Of a stretch of DNA of 64,000 nt, positions 62,156 through 64,000 are shown one piece after another (the first letter of the stretch is position 1; each line of letters opens with the position of its first letter). The notes under the pieces are model-generated. The model searched no databases. It had not been told where the DNA came from and saw nothing but the letters and a program-made list of their open reading frames with translations. This DNA comes from Agrypnia vestita (Eukaryota > Arthropoda > Insecta > Trichoptera > Phryganeidae): assembly GCA_016648135.1 (NCBI GenBank), contig JADDOH010023704.1:103395-167394 (forward strand), written 5' to 3'. The position numbers and the translations under genes are program-made.

Positions 62156-63204
62156 TGTCAAAATATCAGAATGAAATATCTTTTGTTTCTTGTTTTTCTA
62201 AATTATTTGAAAAATTATTATTAAATATTATTACTGAAGTTCTTGATTACTCGCAATTATTGGATTTTTTTTTAGAATTGGGCTAGTAGTTTAATTTAAT
62301 TGATTATTAATAATATTTTGTTTACTTTTATATGCTGTACTAATTTCTAATGATTCTAAATTATTCAATTTCAGACCAAAATTATTTATGCGTAAAATAG
62401 AAAGTCCAAAATTTTTATCAAAACCGTGATCATTTTCTAATAAATGATTTGAAAATACAGAAAAATAAAAAAAAATTAGAAAAATTTTGCTGAATCAATT
62501 GAAAAAAAAGAAAGTTAATTAATTTAACTTTTCTATGAAAAAAGTAATTAAAATTACGAAACATAAAATTTCTGCAGATATGATTAAAGCTCGGGCACAT
62601 TATGAGTGTACGTGCATCAAAATGTACGGAATAAACGACCAATAAAGAAAGGTCCCACAGTCGCCATTTTTTTCCAAAAACAATTGACCGGAAATGCAAT
62701 GTTTCAAGTGGAGACCGCGACGTATCCATAAATGATAACTCGGTGATACGTTTGTTTACCGTTGCAGGATGGAACGGATACACTGTCCGTGTTTTTTGTA
62801 CTTTTGAAGGTTTTATACCACCGCCGGGGTAGGAGAAAAGGGTGGACACAGTGTTAGATGTTGTGTAGGGAGACACGTAGAAATTACGAGAGCAATGCAA
62901 ATACTGATTGCGATTTTTTTCGCGTAGCAAGAGAAGAGAAAATGGAAACGCAGTTAATACTTACACAACTGCACACGTTTTCTAATATAACCCAAGCTGA
63001 TACGTGCACATGTTTCCTAACCAAACTTACCTAATCTGACATATTGTGCATGTAAGACAAAAGTATATTGACATTTTTACAGCGTTTTACACACTACATA
63101 TCTGCTATAAATAAATAACCATTTTAGGTTACAAATATGTTTAGGGAAGGTGCTAGTGTGTGAATAATACTGTAGTTGTAGTTTGTAGTGGTATTTACAT
63201 GCTA

Positions 63205-63260
63205 GTTTAGTGGTTCTCCTGACGAAGAAACAGGTACGTCTCGAAACCGGTAGACTAAAA
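63205..63260 (+). ncRNA. Hammerhead-like core (candidate, weak)
   Basis: TCTCCTGACGAAGAAACAGG then TACGTCTCGAAACCGG: CUGANGA-type box (63219-63225) and GAAAC (63243-63247), 17 nt apart. Same wording as 9355 and 62105, but stems are incomplete. Confidence 0.2.
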
Positions 63261-63602
63261 ACTGACTGTTTCGTTGTGTTGTTGTTTACACATACTAATT
63301 CCATTGTCTTTCTTAAACGGAAAGAGGTCTACGCAACTCAATTTTATTTAAACTACAAACTATAAAAAAATTCGTGTTTGTTACTGTAGCAATTTTTTAA
63401 AAAAATTTTTTTGAAAAGTTTTTAAGAACTCAATATTCACAGACAAAATATTTTCGCTAGATATAAAAATATTAATGTATAGTGAATCCTTTATACAACG
63501 GCTCCATTAAAAATCATATTTTTTGTTTAAAATATCACTGTTTACGGTAAAAAAAGCACACGTTCGCAGATGAAGCAAATAATATTCACATATCACATAA
63601 TA

Positions 63603-64000
63603 TTAGGTCCTTACATATGAAATTGACGTTTAGTATGGGAGGAACATAAAGTCGATTTTTTTTTATTATAATATATTTATTTAATCAAAGTATGTACCAT
63701 TGCTATCTATGCACTTTTGCCATCTCATAGGTAGTTCATCGATCCCTTTACTAAAAAAACCATTCGGAAGGGAATCAATAAAATCTTTGAAGGCGGTTTG
63801 GACTGCCCCATCGGAGTTGAATTTTTTCCTTTGCAAGAAGTTATCCAAATTTCGAAAAAAATGGTAATCTGTTGGGGCAAGGTCCGGAGAGTACGGTGGA
63901 GTGTTTAGACATTCCAATGAAGCTCCTCTAATTTGGTAGCCGTCTGTTGGGCCAGTGTGGGGTCTAGCGTTGTAATGAATAGCGCAGTGGCCTAGAGCGA
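63603..64000 (-). mobile_element. Mariner transposon remnant, 3' part, cut by window edge
   Basis: The terminal repeat TTAGGTCCTTACATATGAAA begins at 63603, preceded by the TA target (63601-63602). The minus strand encodes the C-terminal end of a DD34D transposase: PPYSPDLAPTDYHFFRNLDN (third catalytic Asp) through RWQKCIDSNGTYFD and a stop at 63681. Upstream, the second catalytic motif reads IHYNARPH, with Tyr in place of the catalytic Asp. The QQTATKLEELHWNV stretch is in another frame from both neighbours, so there are at least two frameshifts. Dead copy; the 5' half lies beyond the window. Confidence 0.9.

Larger units (their letters stand above)
46666..64000 (-). other. cut: Long intron of cut (over 17 kb, continues beyond window)
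   Basis: No exon with CUT, homeobox or other recognisable domain appears here on either strand. The stretch holds inverted-repeat elements (49084-49155, 54296-54548, 60148-60456), two SINE heads (57866, 60579), a heat-shock-type promoter on the opposite strand (60822-60922), a mariner remnant at the right edge, and GC-elevated non-repetitive islands (about 47400-47900, 53870-54110, 59700-60010). In Drosophila cut is regulated by large upstream and intronic regions; a similar role for the islands is inference. Confidence 0.6.

Noticed and set aside
62430..62930. 166-codon minus-strand frame
   Set aside because: Phe/Asn-rich, ends in poly-AT sequence, no domain; chance frame.

Overview
This is a window of an AT-rich insect nuclear genome, most probably a moth or butterfly. 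The evidence is spliceosomal introns, an insect-type homeobox gene cut, many decayed tRNA-derived SINEs, LINE and mariner remnants and foldback MITEs, and abundant tag-gta-cct-acc-like runs that are common in lepidopteran non-coding DNA. The order-level call is an inference. The window is gene-poor. I can support two protein genes, both on the minus strand and both running off the window.

(1) cut: the last four coding exons lie at 42458-46665. They encode two CUT domains (the two nearest the C terminus), the Cut-class homeodomain and an acidic/proline-rich C-terminal tail. All splice junctions keep phase. The first CUT domain and the N terminus must lie beyond 64000, so everything from 46666 to the right edge is read as one very long cut intron. 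(2) A protein phosphatase 1 catalytic subunit gene: exon 1 (34367-34421, with start codon), exon 2 (34067-34198) and exon 3 (24395-24611) join in phase. They encode the N-terminal 135 residues, with the GDIHG, GDYVDRG and RGNHE metal-site motifs. The C-terminal exons are not in the window, so the next intron is over 24 kb. cut and PP1 are in tandem, with cut upstream, separated by about 7 kb.

The rest is intronic or intergenic sequence full of transposon remains: a Jockey-type LINE 3' fragment, three LINE C-terminal scraps, a dead mariner cut by the right edge, a TAA-flanked Harbinger-like MITE, several inverted-repeat elements of 130-530 bp, at least nine tRNA-like SINE heads or relics, three copies of a second SINE-like family, and two pairs of 200-480 bp dispersed repeats. 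GC-elevated, repeat-poor islands may be conserved regulatory DNA.

The most striking unexplained signal is in the long cut intron, antisense to cut, at 60822-60922. It is an array of heat-shock-factor pentamers (including one perfect GAAnnTTCnnGAA), a TATA box 25-28 bp before a TCAGTT initiator, and then a leader with no long ORF. It looks like a complete heat-shock promoter for an unannotated, possibly non-coding transcript. Other unusual structure includes six unrelated 42-48 bp near-perfect palindromes scattered over 54 kb, a 253-bp giant palindrome made from one half of a neighbouring repeat family, and three hammerhead-ribozyme-like cores.
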